DNA of 28,226 nt, from assembly GCA_015680685.1 (NCBI GenBank), contig MNCI01020141.1:226469-254694 (forward strand), given 5' to 3'. Positions 10,046-19,455 of this stretch are shown piece by piece. The notes under the pieces are model-generated. The model saw nothing but the letters and a program-made list of their open reading frames with translations, was not told the DNA's origin and made no database searches. Origin of the DNA: Gnetum montanum. Its lineage: Eukaryota; Streptophyta; Gnetopsida; Gnetales; Gnetaceae. Every line of letters begins with the position of its first letter. Within the stretch, counting starts at the first letter, position 1. Made by a program: the position numbers and the translations under genes.

Positions 10046-10053
10046 TATTTATA
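10046..10053 (-). promoter_or_regulatory. TATA box of element B 3' LTR
   Basis: The minus strand reads CCTATAAATAAGAGG. The same TATAAATAAGAGG occurs at the same place in the other three family LTRs in the window (near 19164, 22801 and 27454). That conservation and the position about 115 bases from the LTR start support a promoter that drives leftward transcription. Confidence 0.75.
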
Positions 10054-10070
10054 GGCAAGGAGGCAGGTCC

Positions 10071-10164
10071 CGATATCGGGTATCCGATCATGGACCCAAT
10101 ATCGCGGATGCGATATCATGGCCTCGATATCATGGATGCGATATCGCAGCCTTGATATCGCAGT
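10071..10164. repeat. GATATC palindrome array in LTR U3
   Basis: Six copies of a core RATATC, several as the palindrome GCGATATCGC or with one or two changes, lie between the LTR end and the TATA box. The corresponding positions of the other LTRs carry four to seven copies. The location directly upstream of the TATA box suggests an enhancer-like role, which is inferred. Confidence 0.7.
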
Positions 10165-10170
10165 TCATCA

Positions 10171-10181
10171 TATCCCCACAA
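10171..10181 (-). other. Element B polypurine tract
   Basis: The minus strand reads TTGTGGGGATA directly before the LTR start TGATGA. The related element C has TCATGGGGGTA in the same place. It is short, but its position is exact. Confidence 0.65.
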
Positions 10182-10764
10182 CTGAATGAAAAATCGTCCT
10201 CAAGTTCCTTACAAAATATTGGAAAAGTATGGGATTATTGATCAATTAACAACTGACGGTGGAATGGGGTGACAGACTCAACGTGCCCAGTGAACGAACC
10301 AATAAGCATATTACAACATTAGTGTTCATGACCATTGTGGTGAACACTCGTACATAAATGACATCCAAGCCTTTATTTGGTAGCTTGAAGAGAAAGAGAG
10401 AGAGAAAGTAGATGAAGTGTATTACCGCCAATGCCGAGATTGTTCCTTTCATTATTTATTCATAGCCACACCACTAGACTTGCTCCTTTCGTAAACACTC
10501 CAGTTCTGGTCCATCCGGAGTACTTCCTCCAAGCCTAGTCTATTGTTTGTATAATCAACATCGGCACACACAACACAGTTACAAATGATCAAGGATAGAT
10601 AAACCACAATGCAGTTGATACCTTGCCTCGATATGAAGCACATTGGCTGAGTTGTGGTTATGGAAAAAACTGGTTCAGAGATTTATCACTAGTGACTACC
10701 CAAGGTGTAGGGGTTAGGCAAATAGTAGAATGGAAAAAATTAAAAAATTTGTGCCAGAGCCCCC
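10182..10764. other. Element B 3' internal region shared with element C
   Basis: The sequence is homologous to 27607-28175 of element C. It includes GAGTTCCTTACAAAATATTGG-like sequence, TAGTGTTCATGAC and a GA-rich tract (10391-10410) at the same distance. Short open frames here are not shared between the copies and are not listed as genes. Because it is upstream of the antisense frame at 10765, it could serve as that frame's leader or promoter. Confidence 0.6.
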
Positions 10765-11064
10765 ATGACTAAGAGCAAACCTCCAGTAGCTATAAGATGG
10801 AAAAATATGAGGATCAAGAAATATGGTAAAAATAATAATGGCAACACCAATAAGATGGATGTCATGGATGGGGATGAAACAAGAAATGATTAATTACAAG
10901 AAATGTTTAAGGACAAGAAGTTAACAATTGCACTAAAAAGGAATGCTAGTGGGTCCTCCCCAAAGTAAGCTCATGCCTTTTATGCCCTGACAAACCCACA
11001 AACCAAAGAGTTCGTAGCCTCTAGGAATGTCATTTGGAAGCAAGAGTTAAAAACTTACCCATAA
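10765..11064 (+). pseudogene. Element B: antisense reading frame (broken)
   Basis: On the plus strand, opposite to the element's own genes, a frame begins with ATG at 10765 (CCCCCATGACTAA). It reads 42 codons to TAA at 10891, then continues in the same frame past stops at 10966 and 11062. The product is basic at the start (MTKSKPPVAIRWKN), and later segments (TNPQTKEFVASRNVIWKQEL) look protein-like. Element C has the same start context at 28176, which supports a shared ancestral gene. Antisense ORFs between integrase and the 3' LTR are known in some Tat-group elements such as Grande; whether this one is related is not shown. The alternative is chance openness in a decayed sense region. Confidence 0.45.
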
Positions 11065-12150
11065 GAATTCATCAAAGAAAAATAATGCATCAACCTAGAA
11101 ATGGACTAATGATAAAATCGGCAATGAGGTGGAAAAATGGAAAGAAAGATGGAAAGGAGAGAATGGAATGGAATCATAAGGACAAGGTTGTGTAAAGTCC
11201 CTTGTGTATTTCATGGTTAATATGACTAAGTAGAACTCATTCCAATCTAGACTTAAACAGATCACATCCAGTAACCTCGCATCAACACACTTGACCAATC
11301 CATCCACTTGAAGCAACAAGAATGCTTTCACAAAGAGTCACCACCATTCCGAGGAGAGCGAGATGGATAAGCAGGAAGCAGGAAAGGACCTTAGTTAAAG
11401 GGAACCTTTAGGCATGGGTAACATATCTTTCCAGTTCCATAACCAGTGCTTGTAGCCCATATTGCTTTATTATGTCTAAGGGGTATGCTTTGAATTCTCA
11501 CTTTTTTCTTGTGTGAGAACCACACCATGCAAAGACTTATTTTTATTCACTCAGCTTCCTGATTTTTGAACAATGTCAAAATGGCAAAAAAACCCAAGAA
11601 AAAGCATCCAAGCACCCAAGAGAATGGCCAGAAAAAATGCATTGAATCCCCTTGAAGTCACACCCTTTTCATCCTTTGAGTCATTCCTTAGTTTGAAAAA
11701 TACCCAGCCACCAATTGATTAACAAGTTTACTTAGAAAAAGGGGACTGTATAGTTCCAAGCCAAAGAGACCATAAAGTTGTATGGATGAGTGGACAGCGT
11801 GGACTCATTGCCTGTTTTACCAAAAGAACCATACCTTAATATCAGCATCATAATTCAAAGGTAAAAATCAAACATTAGCAATCAATATGATATAATTCAA
11901 TCCTCAATCATGAGCACTTATTGGATGACAAATAAAAGTAAATCAAGCAAACAAAGAAATAGTAAAAATATGAACGATGGTGTAAAACAAAAATAAGAAA
12001 AGTTGAAAAAATGTGTAAGACAAAAATTCAAAAAGAACTAAGGGCCTAGAATGGTTAGCATAGGTGGCCATCTCCCCCACGACTGAGTTGGAAGGAGGAG
12101 ATCCAAAATAGTGAGCAGGGTTGTCTATCAATAGAGGTAGCATGTGTACT
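11065..12150. other. Element B region between pol and antisense frame; no intact gene
   Basis: This is where Athila elements may carry an env-like gene. On the minus strand there are short frames only. One at 12167-11943 ends in a hydrophobic stretch (FFQLFLFLFYTIVHIFTISLFA), and another at 11331-11095 has no recognisable feature. A membrane segment right after integrase would fit an env-like remnant, but the rest of such a protein is not visible. Confidence 0.3.
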
Positions 12151-12159
12151 GGCTGTCCT

Positions 12160-13530
12160 AACCTCATGGAAAGGTTTGGTCTGTTGTACGTTGACCAACA
12201 ATTTCTTGTCCAGGCTCTCAGGTTTGTATAATATCATGGCCCCTTAAGAGAAAGTTGCATAAATGACATAAGGTCCTTCCCAAAGCGTTTGAAATTTGGT
12301 ACATTATGGCACGTGTGGGATTCCAGTAGAGAACCTTATCTCCCTGTTGATATTTACCTTTCCTAATCCTTAGGTCATGACATTATTTATTGAATTCCTT
12401 GTGTAATTCGTTAGATGATAGGGCAGCTAGTCGATTTTCATCTAGCAAGTTAAGGGTTACCAACCATTGTTTCTATGCTAGATCAAGGTCAAGGTTGAGG
12501 TCACATCTCGTGGATAGTGTACAAAGCTCAGTTTGAATAGGAAGTGTTGGCAGTTTACTGTATACACTAACTCATAGGGAGAGTAGCCTGTAGGAAGTTT
12601 CCATGTGGAGAAGTATGCCCAAAGAGCATCGTTCAGTTTAGTGCTCTAGTCTCACCTAAACTTGCTAATGGTTCTTGTCAATATTTTTGTAATCTCTCTG
12701 TTGGTGACTTCAGCTTGATCGTTCACTTGGGGGTGGTATGGTGTAGTCAATTTGTGTTTGACCCCTAAGCATTGCATTAATTTCCAAAAATTTGCACCTA
12801 TGAAGTGTGTACCATTGTCTGAAATAAGTGCACATGGCATGCCAAACTTGTTCACGATTTGTTATTGAACAAACCATGTAGTTGTAGATGATGTACAATC
12901 CTTAACAATAGCTGCTTCTGCCCATTTTGTTAGGTAATCAACAACAATAATAATATAAGCTTTTCCATTGGACATTGGTGTAATTGGCCCCATAAAATCA
13001 ATTCCCCAAATGTTAAAGGGTTCTAACGATTGGATCCATTATTGCATATTCTCTATTGTAGCAATTATTCCCCCACCACGTCAACAGTACTCACAAGATT
13101 GGATGAATTGATGGGCATCCTGAAACAATGTAGGTCAATAATATCCTACAAGCAAGATCTTGATGGCCATTCGTCTCCCAGCGTAATGACCCCCACAAGG
13201 ACCCTCATGAGCATCTTGGAGAACTCATAGTTGATCTATATCAGGAACACACCATCGAACCAAGCCATCATGACATACTTTGTAAAGTTGCCCATTGATC
13301 TCCATAAAGTACTTGGCTCGGTGAAGAAACTGTTGTTTCTTATTAAGGGTTAACTCTTGTGGTATTTCTTGGGTGAGGAGATAGGTAAGAATGCTACTAT
13401 ACCAGTTTGTCTCCATGGGTGATTGATTATTCACTACACCAACAAAGAGAAATTCATCAAGGAAATAATCAAAAATTGGATACTCATCCTCTTTGTTGTC
13501 CCATCGTAACCGAGATAAATGATTAGCAAT
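12160..13530 (-). pseudogene. Element B: integrase
   Basis: Integrase inserts the element's DNA copy into the host chromosome. Reading leftwards there is an N-terminal domain with a zinc-binding remnant (SCEYC near 13080), then the catalytic core: GIDFMGP near 13000 (first Asp), SDNGTHF near 12820 (second Asp) and AEVTNREI near 12700 (Glu). The DDE triad is thus present. The C-terminal part is seen near 12240-12160 (KLLVNVQQTKPFHE), similar to the usual end of Athila integrases. Stops interrupt the frame near 13040 and 12850 and several times between 12650 and 12260, and the latter stretch is the worst preserved. The longest clean pieces are 13560-13225 (which also includes the end of RNase H) and 12855-12652. 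It is the last domain of the Pol polyprotein, downstream of RNase H. Confidence 0.8.
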
Positions 13531-13975
13531 TATGTTCTCGGTGCCTTTATGATCAATCATTGTAAGATCAAACTCTTGTAAGATTACAAGCCATCATATG
13601 ATACAAGGCTTCCCATTGGCTTATTCATGAGGAACTAGATTTCACTATGATCTGTATGTATATATACTTTATATTCCAATACATAGTGTCTAAAATTTTC
13701 TAGTGCAAACACTACAGCCATTAATTCCTTCTCTATGGTAGTGTAGTTAAGTTGTGCACTAGTGATACTTCTACTTGCATAGTGGATGTAATAAGGATGT
13801 TTTTGGTCATCTAACTATGTAAGTATGGCTCCTAAGGCATAGTTGGATGCATTGGTCATGATATGAAATGGTTTGGACCAGTCAGGAGCTTGTAGAATGG
13901 GTGTTTCTACTAGCTTCTACTTCAAAAGTTGGAAAGCTAGTTTGCATTCCCTGGTCCATTCAAAGGGTACATCCT
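13531..13975 (-). pseudogene. Element B: RNase H domain
   Basis: RNase H removes the RNA strand of the RNA-DNA hybrid during reverse transcription. The minus strand encodes the expected order after reverse transcriptase: CKLAFQLL near 13950, a strand ending MTNASNYALGAIL near 13850-13820, then YASRSI, ELMAVVFALENFRHY, and the end KGTENIIANHLSRL at 13548-13507. The first catalytic Asp of the usual 'DAS' motif is Asn here (NAS, codon at 13853-13851). The change from GAT to AAT is one transition. In-frame stops occur near 13810 and 13630. The domain is inactive as read. Confidence 0.78.
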
Positions 13976-14930
13976 TTTTTGTTAATTCCACCAATGGTTT
14001 TGCAACCTTTAAAAAGTTCTCAATAAATCTCCTATAGTAGCTAGTGTGACTAAGGAATGATCAAATGTCTTTGACAGTTTCTGGTTGATAGGTAATTCCT
14101 TGGATAACTTTGATTTTCTCGGGGTCTACCTCTATTTCTGTGTGTGAGATTTTGTGCCCTAGTTCTACGCCTTCTTGGACCATCAAATGGATTTTCTACC
14201 AATTGAGCCTCAAATTGGTTTCTACACATCTTTTCAACACTTGCTCTAACCGGTCTAAGGCTTGATCAAAGTTTGCTCCATAAGTGAAGAAGTCATCCAT
14301 AAATACCTCCACACCATTTCCTATCTACTGTTGGAATATGCTTAGAATTAATCATTGAAATGTTGCAGGGGCATTGCACAAGCCAAACGGCATCTATTTA
14401 TATGCAAATTTTCCCCAAGGATTGGTAAACGTAGTCTTGGCTTGGTCTCCTAGGGCTATTTATATTTGGTTATATCCGCTATATCCATCTAGAAAACTAT
14501 AACAGTGATGCCTTGAGATGGTGTCTAAGACTTGGTCAACAAATGGCAACGAAAAGTGACCCTTGAATTTTTCCATATTTAGTAGCCTAAAATCTATGCA
14601 CATCCTTCATTTGCCTCCCTTTTTAAGCATAATAACTAAGGGGCTAACCCATTCGCTATCAACAATGGGGTATATGAACCTAGCTTTGAGAAGTTGTTCA
14701 ATTTCTTCCTTAACTACTTGCTTCAGCTTTGGGTTTAATCGCCTTTGCAGTTATCTTCAAGGCTTCATGGAGGGGTCGATGTAAATCCTATGTTGGCATA
14801 TCTAAGGATCTATTCTAGTTTATTCAAGATATGACCAAGCGAAGGCTTTCGACCATCTATTTATCACCTTCAACAGTCTCTCTTTTTGTTGTGGAGCAAG
14901 CTTAGCTTTAATAATTACCAATTTTTCATT
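13976..14930 (-). pseudogene. Element B: reverse transcriptase
   Basis: This copies the element RNA into DNA. Reading leftwards the conserved blocks appear in order: EEIEQLLKARFIYPI near 14700, IDFRLLN near 14595, FLDGYSGYNQI at 14500-14465, MPFGLCNAPATFQ near 14395-14350, VFMDDFF near 14300-14290 (the catalytic Asp pair in an FMDD box), and SHTSYYRRFI near 14050. FMDD and the 'DGYSGYNQI' block are typical of Athila-branch enzymes. Stops break the frame near 14630, 14460, 14400, 14345 and elsewhere. Most are TAA or TAG at places where Gln or Trp is usual. The chain continues into RNase H. It is recognisable but not functional. Confidence 0.85.
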
Positions 14931-15173
14931 TTTAAGGAACATGTATTCCATACCAGTGGGTAATGGTTTCAGCTCGAGGGGATCCTATTTAAATTTCTCA
15001 GGGATTTCCAACTTCCCCCAGTTGATATTTTCGAGGTTAAGACTTGGAATTTGGCAACGAACTTGCTCTAATGCATCTATGCTATCAATGTAAGCGTAAG
15101 TTAAACCCTCAATTGGTTCCATGCATATGATTCAACTGTTTTCTTGATCAACTATCAGCCACGAGGTACCTTC
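14931..15173 (-). pseudogene. Element B: linker between protease and reverse transcriptase
   Basis: The minus strand encodes fragments between the two enzymes, including a stretch rich in Leu, Glu and Pro near 15060-14950 that resembles the usual spacer. No domain is assigned. Confidence 0.4.
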
Positions 15174-15971
15174 CTATCCTGTGGCTGTTGCATATAGGCA
15201 TCTTTGTATGTTGATCACTTGTGCACACTGATTACATGTAGGTAGTGTTAAACTTTGCACAACCAATGACCTCTGCATGCAATTACACCTTGTGTCACTG
15301 TATGCAATGCATGGAAATTTCTTCTTCTTAATATTTCCAAATGTGTTTTCCTTTGATATTTCCAGGTAAAGATCATGGACTCCTAGGCACGTGTCAACTG
15401 TGCTTAGCCATGCTCTTCCCATTATGATTGGAAAGTTCCCCTTACCATTGTTCACCTAAATCACTAGGAAGTCAGCAGGGTACAACCACCCACAAAAAGT
15501 GGTAACAATGTCCTCCACTAGTTCCAATGGGACAGTGATGGACTAGTCAACCAACTCTAGACGAATGTTGCTCTTTTCCAATGGAGGCAGGTTCCAGGCC
15601 TTGTACATTTCTTAAGAAATCAAGTTGACACCAAAACCTAAATCCAAAAGAGCCTTGCACAGTTCATTTCCAGTGATTTGTAAATATATCAAAGGAATCC
15701 CAGGATTAGAGAATTTCCTGGGAAGATGGCCAGCTTTGATCCAATCGGTGATAGCATGTGTTAGCATGACCGTATGCATTGAGTGCAGTGGTTGGGTTGA
15801 AGGAGGCTCCAAAGTTTTGATTGATACTAAGGCATCTAAGGAATCTATTTCTTGTGATTGCAAGGATTTGGTTGGACTATTGGTTCTAAAGAAAGGTCTT
15901 TTCTTCATGTGGTTGTTGAAACCAATAGTAGGTTGAGAGTTAACAGCCCTTGTGGCTTTATGTTGTTGCAA
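15174..15971 (-). pseudogene. Element B: aspartic protease and upstream spacer
   Basis: The protease cuts the Gag-Pol polyprotein. Two minus-strand pieces are open: 15971-15612 (119 codons) and 15455-15174 (93 codons). The first ends with ALLDLGFGVNLIS, which aligns with the Athila protease active-site motif (usually a DLGAS-type sequence). Here the residues after DLG are Phe-Gly rather than Ala-Ser, so the active site is altered. The second piece has FPIIMGRAWLSTVD, the usual downstream strand of this protease. The gap between the pieces contains stops. Upstream, LPRKFSNPGIPLIYLQITGN matches the family's lead-in. Gag is to the right, reverse transcriptase to the left. Confidence 0.78.
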
Positions 15972-16406
15972 CTGGGTAGGGATTTCACCCTACATAGCAG
16001 GAGTAGGTGGTAATGGAGCTATTGGTATAAGAGATGTGGCTGGATGAGAAGGATGATATGTTTGTGGAACATCACCCCTAGGAGAAGGAGTCTTATAATA
16101 CTCACGAGCTTAGTAGTGAGGCTGAGGAGTAACGTGACTAGTAGAGTCATGTGGAGAGACTGGCTGCTACACATAATATCCATACTGGTCAGGTTGCTGG
16201 TAAGGATCTTGTTGCCTTGGTGGTGGCATTCCCCATGATTGTGGGTATTGCCACTATTGATATTGCTCAATCGGTTGTGGTGGAGTTCCACTACGATAAT
16301 ACGTTAAGGGTTGGTGGAAGTGTCTTAGGTTACCTTGAGGATAAGGTAACCTTCGGGGTGTTTGCCATTTGTTCAATTGTGGGTTGAGTGCATACACCCC
16401 AGACTC

Positions 16407-17450
16407 CTAAAAATGTGAGATTACAGGGCAACATCCCTTAGGATGGTCATATTGACATATCTCACATCCACTATCATTGTCTATTTCTGAATCCACAACC
16501 TCTTCAATGATGACAACTTTTCTCTTACCCTTGCTATGTGCATGTTCAGCTTCTCTCTTTTTTCTTTTTTCACAATCACTAACTTGCTCTCTAGACTCCT
16601 CTACTATTTTAACAATAGTTTGAAATCTATTGTCTAGGGAATCCCACATTTGGTCTACCTTTGCCGATACTTATGATGTCAACTTTTGGATAGGAAAAGT
16701 TTTCCTATTCACCATCTCTTCAAGTGATGACTCTTCTTCATCCTCACAAAATCTTACTCCCCTCTTCTAGAGGGAAAGATCTTGTTTATGCTCTTCTGCA
16801 CTTTCTCTCTTCTGTAGCTCATCTTCTTCCTTAGCAACTTGCTCCAATAGTCTTTTAATTTGATGGAACCTAAGCTCGGATAGTCTTCCTTGGGCATAAG
16901 TCCCAAGGGTTCTTCTCATTTCATGCCTAAGCCCATCTATGAGATGGCACAGTTGATCCCTTTGTGAGCAACCATGGCTAGGACAACGATCTAACAATGC
17001 ATAGTATCAGCCCATGGCAGCATCCAAGGGTTCATGTTCTCCTTGTTTCTAGCCTTGGATTTCCTTTCGCAGGTTGGACACTCAGAAGTACATTTGGTAC
17101 TTATCGTTGAACAATTCTAACATGGTACTCCACCTATGAATGGATTCTAGTTCTAAGGACCGGTACCAACTTTTTTCTTCTTTAACTAGTGTCTGTAGGA
17201 ACAACTTAATTTTTTGCCATTCGTTCTCTATGTTTTGTAAGGCACACGCATCATGGAATGCTTGTAAGTGATTCTGAGGATCAGCATTGTATCCTCCTTA
17301 AAATCGTGGGATATTGTTCATATCTAATCTCTTGATCCTACTATCTTTCTGGTGCCTTGTTGGAATTCTAACAGCCTCAGTTATGTCTAACATACTTTGA
17401 GTAGCAAGTAGGGGTTCATCGTGATCATCTCGTCCATGGCTTCTATGATG
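16407..17450 (-). pseudogene. Element B: Gag capsid and zinc knuckle
   Basis: Gag forms the particle and binds RNA. From about 17440 leftwards the minus strand encodes TRHQKDSRIKRLDMNNIPRF, then GGYNADPQNHLQAFHDAC, EEKSWYRSLE and DRCPSHGCSQRDQLCHLIDG, which is the order expected for Athila Gag. Open pieces are 16997-16767 and 16649-16407. The latter ends with CEICQYDHPKGCC, a CX2CX3HX4C arrangement close to a zinc knuckle but one residue shorter than the common CX2CX4HX4C. In-frame stops lie near 17300, 17090, 17050 and 17010. The same Cys-His segment is found in the relic at 2700-2640, so D and B have related Gag proteins. Confidence 0.75.
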
Positions 17451-17890
17451 CCTACGTTGTTCCCCACTCTCCCTTCTTCTATGTTATGATTCTCTAGAGT
17501 TCCCTCGTCCCCTTTCCTGGCTATTTCGTTTATGACTTCCACTTTGCCTACCTTTATCCCCATGGTCTTTTTGTTTATGACTACATCTGGATATTGAAGG
17601 AGAGGGTGAAGGAGATGATGAAGATGAAGAAGAAGGGGAACCATCACCATGACAGTGTCTACTACCTTCTCTTCACTGTCATGGCCTCGATTGTGATTGC
17701 GATCAGAATGTCTGTCCTTATCATGTGTCCATGTCCCTTTTTTGGATCCTTTGTGCCCATGGGTATCAGAATCTGGGTTATGAATAGTGGAATAAATATT
17801 TTGATGCATAACCCCTTGGCCACAGTCAAGGGGAGGAACATTGTTTTGTGGGCGACTGCCTGAGGCAAGTTCACCATTCTCATTTTTGCT
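17451..17890 (-). pseudogene. Element B: Ser/Arg/His-rich N-terminal part of Gag
   Basis: Just upstream of the capsid, the minus-strand frame encodes a Ser/Pro run (SPSSSSSSSPSPSPS, 17639-17595) followed by sequence rich in Arg, His, Lys, Ser and Gly down to about 17410. Further upstream another frame has similar composition (DKDRHSDRNHNRGHDSEEK). A frameshift near 17660 probably separates the two. The composition is like RS domains of splicing factors or a basic RNA-binding tail, but function is inference only. The plus-strand frame across this segment is a shadow. Confidence 0.5.
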
Positions 17891-18420
17891 TAAGACATGT
17901 GGGACATCTTGGGATCACTTACCCTTCAAAGACTTATGATGTCTCTCCTATTGCAAGTCCCTTTGACGGTGTGCCTCTATGGGATGGTATTCTCTTGAGT
18001 CATGGTCTTGCACAACGTATTTTGCATGTAAGTGTGGCATGCCAATTTGTGTGAGAGCACGAAGAAGCATGCTTGGGACTGAACAATCGGGAGGCAACAC
18101 TATGTTATCTTTTAAGTCTCACCAACACAATTGTTCATCTTGATGGAGGATAAAGGTGAATTCTGGTATATACTCATTGGGATGAATATATACCACTTGA
18201 AACTATCAAGAGACTGGCATATCAACGTCATGTGTATTACGCCACCCATTGTTTCCTGTTTCAAACCTAGGCGGTGAGGTGCTTTTGTATGAAAAAGGAG
18301 ACATACTTGTCTGTTTAGTGTGCAATGTATTCTTGTTTATTATTTTTCTTTAACCAACCCTAAGGATTTGTTCCAATGATGTGAATGATTTCCTAAGTTC
18401 TAATTAGCACACAAATGACT
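17891..18420 (-). other. Element B 5' leader
   Basis: About 530 bases lie between the primer-binding site and the first gag-like sequence. Only broken short frames are present. A leader of this size is normal and probably carries packaging signals, which cannot be recognised from one copy. Confidence 0.45.
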
Positions 18421-18441
18421 AAGTCCCCGGTAACGGTGCCA
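18421..18441 (-). other. Element B primer-binding site (tRNA-Asp)
   Basis: The minus strand reads TGGCACCGTTACCGGGG, one base after the LTR end. The Athila-type site complementary to the 3' end of plant tRNA-Asp is TGGCGCCGTTGCCGGGG. The two differences are both G-to-A, as expected from decay of methylated DNA. It primes minus-strand DNA synthesis. Confidence 0.85.
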
Positions 18442-19163
18442 ATGATGAGTAGCGAGGTATCCCTACACTCAACCATACGAATACAAGCGTTGCATGCACA
18501 ATCCAGTCGAATTCGAAGGACTAAGTGCTTATGCACCCTTGTAAAACAAGGATGGGTTGGTTGATTGTTGTCTTCCCAAACTTACTTGTATGTCACGATT
18601 GTATGGTTAAGTAAGCTTGAGGCACATGATTTTTATATCTTTTATGTTTTTATGTTCTGCGCTAATAGGAAAGGAGAGAGATAACTAAGTGACTAATTTA
18701 ACTTAACTACTCATTAACTAGGATTTAATTAATCCTAACACCAGTATCTGTTCTCACTTGCTGTACACATCTTGAACCAATGCAACACTACTGGGATTAC
18801 CAAACGCTAATCGTTACTGGGTTACCAAGTGTTACATGCATGCTCGAAGTGATCGTACTAAGTGTATTTACTTAGGAGAGTTGTAGGGAGAGAGAGAGAG
18901 AACATTAATTAACTAAGAAAGTATTTAATAACATCAATTAACACTAATTAATCTATTTTGGATGCTGCAAGGTTCATCATAAAGTTTGTCTTTATTGCCG
19001 TAAACAAGGTGTGTTTAGGTACACAATGCTCGAATAAAGATCCGTTCACTTGATGACTCTTACTGCGGGCACACAGAAATAATTCTAACTCTGGGAAGGA
19101 GAAAAGGCAACATTTTGGCTAAGGGACTAACTATCTAATGCAAAAACAAGTGTGCCTACCTCT

Positions 19164-19171
19164 TATTTATA
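19164..19171 (-). promoter_or_regulatory. TATA box of element B 5' LTR
   Basis: Minus-strand TATAAATAAGAGG, conserved with the other three LTRs. This is the promoter that would have driven the element's genomic RNA leftwards. Confidence 0.75.
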
Positions 19172-19188
19172 GGCAAGGAGGCAGGTCC

Positions 19189-19261
19189 CAATATCCGGTA
19201 TCCAACATTGCATGGTAGGCTCCAATATCGCGGATGCAATATCACGATCCCAATATTGCGG
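19189..19261. repeat. GATATC-like array in element B 5' LTR
   Basis: Four motif copies (CAATATCC, CAATATCGCG, GCAATATCAC, CAATATTGCG), all degraded relative to GCGATATCGC. The array is shorter than in the partner LTR. Confidence 0.6.
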
Positions 19262-19268
19262 TTCATCA

Positions 19269-19273
19269 TTAAC
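19269..19273. repeat. Target-site duplication TTAAC (right)
   Basis: Identical to 9320-9324 and directly adjacent to the LTR end. Confidence 0.95.
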
Positions 19274-19455
19274 CATACAAATAGAACATATATGTCATGA
19301 TTAAACATGACATTAATCTAATACATGTTACTACCAAGTGCATACATAATAATTCCTATATAAAAATTTTATTATTTATTATTATATATATTCAACCACT
19401 TTATACTTAAATATATTATTATACTATGTACATATATTAATTTGTATAGAAATAT

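Larger units (their letters stand above)
9325..10170 (-). repeat. Element B 3' LTR
   Basis: Boundaries are fixed by comparison with 18443-19268 and by the flanking TTAAC. The minus-strand order is a short U3 (10170 to about 10054, with a palindrome array), TATA box at 10053-10046, then a long R-U5 region. A GA tract at about 9770-9783 matches the longer GA run in the other LTR near 18887-18901. Confidence 0.93.
9325..19268 (-). mobile_element. Element B: complete Athila-like Ty3/gypsy retrotransposon
   Basis: A full-length 9944-bp element on the minus strand. Two LTRs (846 and 826 bp) both start TGATGA and end TCATCA in plus orientation, flanked by a perfect 5-bp duplication TTAAC. A primer-binding site matching aspartate tRNA follows the 5' LTR at the right, and a purine tract precedes the 3' LTR at the left. 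Reading leftwards the order is gag, protease, reverse transcriptase, RNase H, integrase, then about 2 kb without an intact sense gene. This order is Ty3/gypsy; the tRNA-Asp site and the RT motifs (FLDGYSGYNQI, FMDD) point to the Athila branch. By hand count about 37 of the first 420 LTR bases differ, mostly transitions, so the insertion is old. Every coding region has stops or frameshifts. Confidence 0.93.
18443..19268 (-). repeat. Element B 5' LTR
   Basis: The plus-strand ends are TGATGAG and TTCATCA. It pairs with 9325-10170. In minus order it has U3 with four RATATC/RATATT motifs (19261-19189), TATA box at 19171-19164, and a long R-U5 ending one base before the primer-binding site. A GA microsatellite lies at about 18887-18901. 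Confidence 0.93.

Noticed and set aside
10020-10241. Plus-strand 73-codon frame over the LTR end
   Set aside because: It spans the LTR boundary and the GATATC array and is not shared by the other LTRs.
15625-15936. Plus-strand 103-codon frame
   Set aside because: It is the shadow of the element B protease region, where the minus strand has recognisable protease motifs.
16019-16387. Short open frames on both strands between protease and Gag of element B
   Set aside because: They overlap one another, have no motif and fall in a Gly/Tyr/Gln-like linker of the polyprotein.
17594-17863. Plus-strand 89-codon frame
   Set aside because: It is antisense to the Ser/Pro and Arg-rich Gag segment of element B, whose composition removes stops from the other strand.
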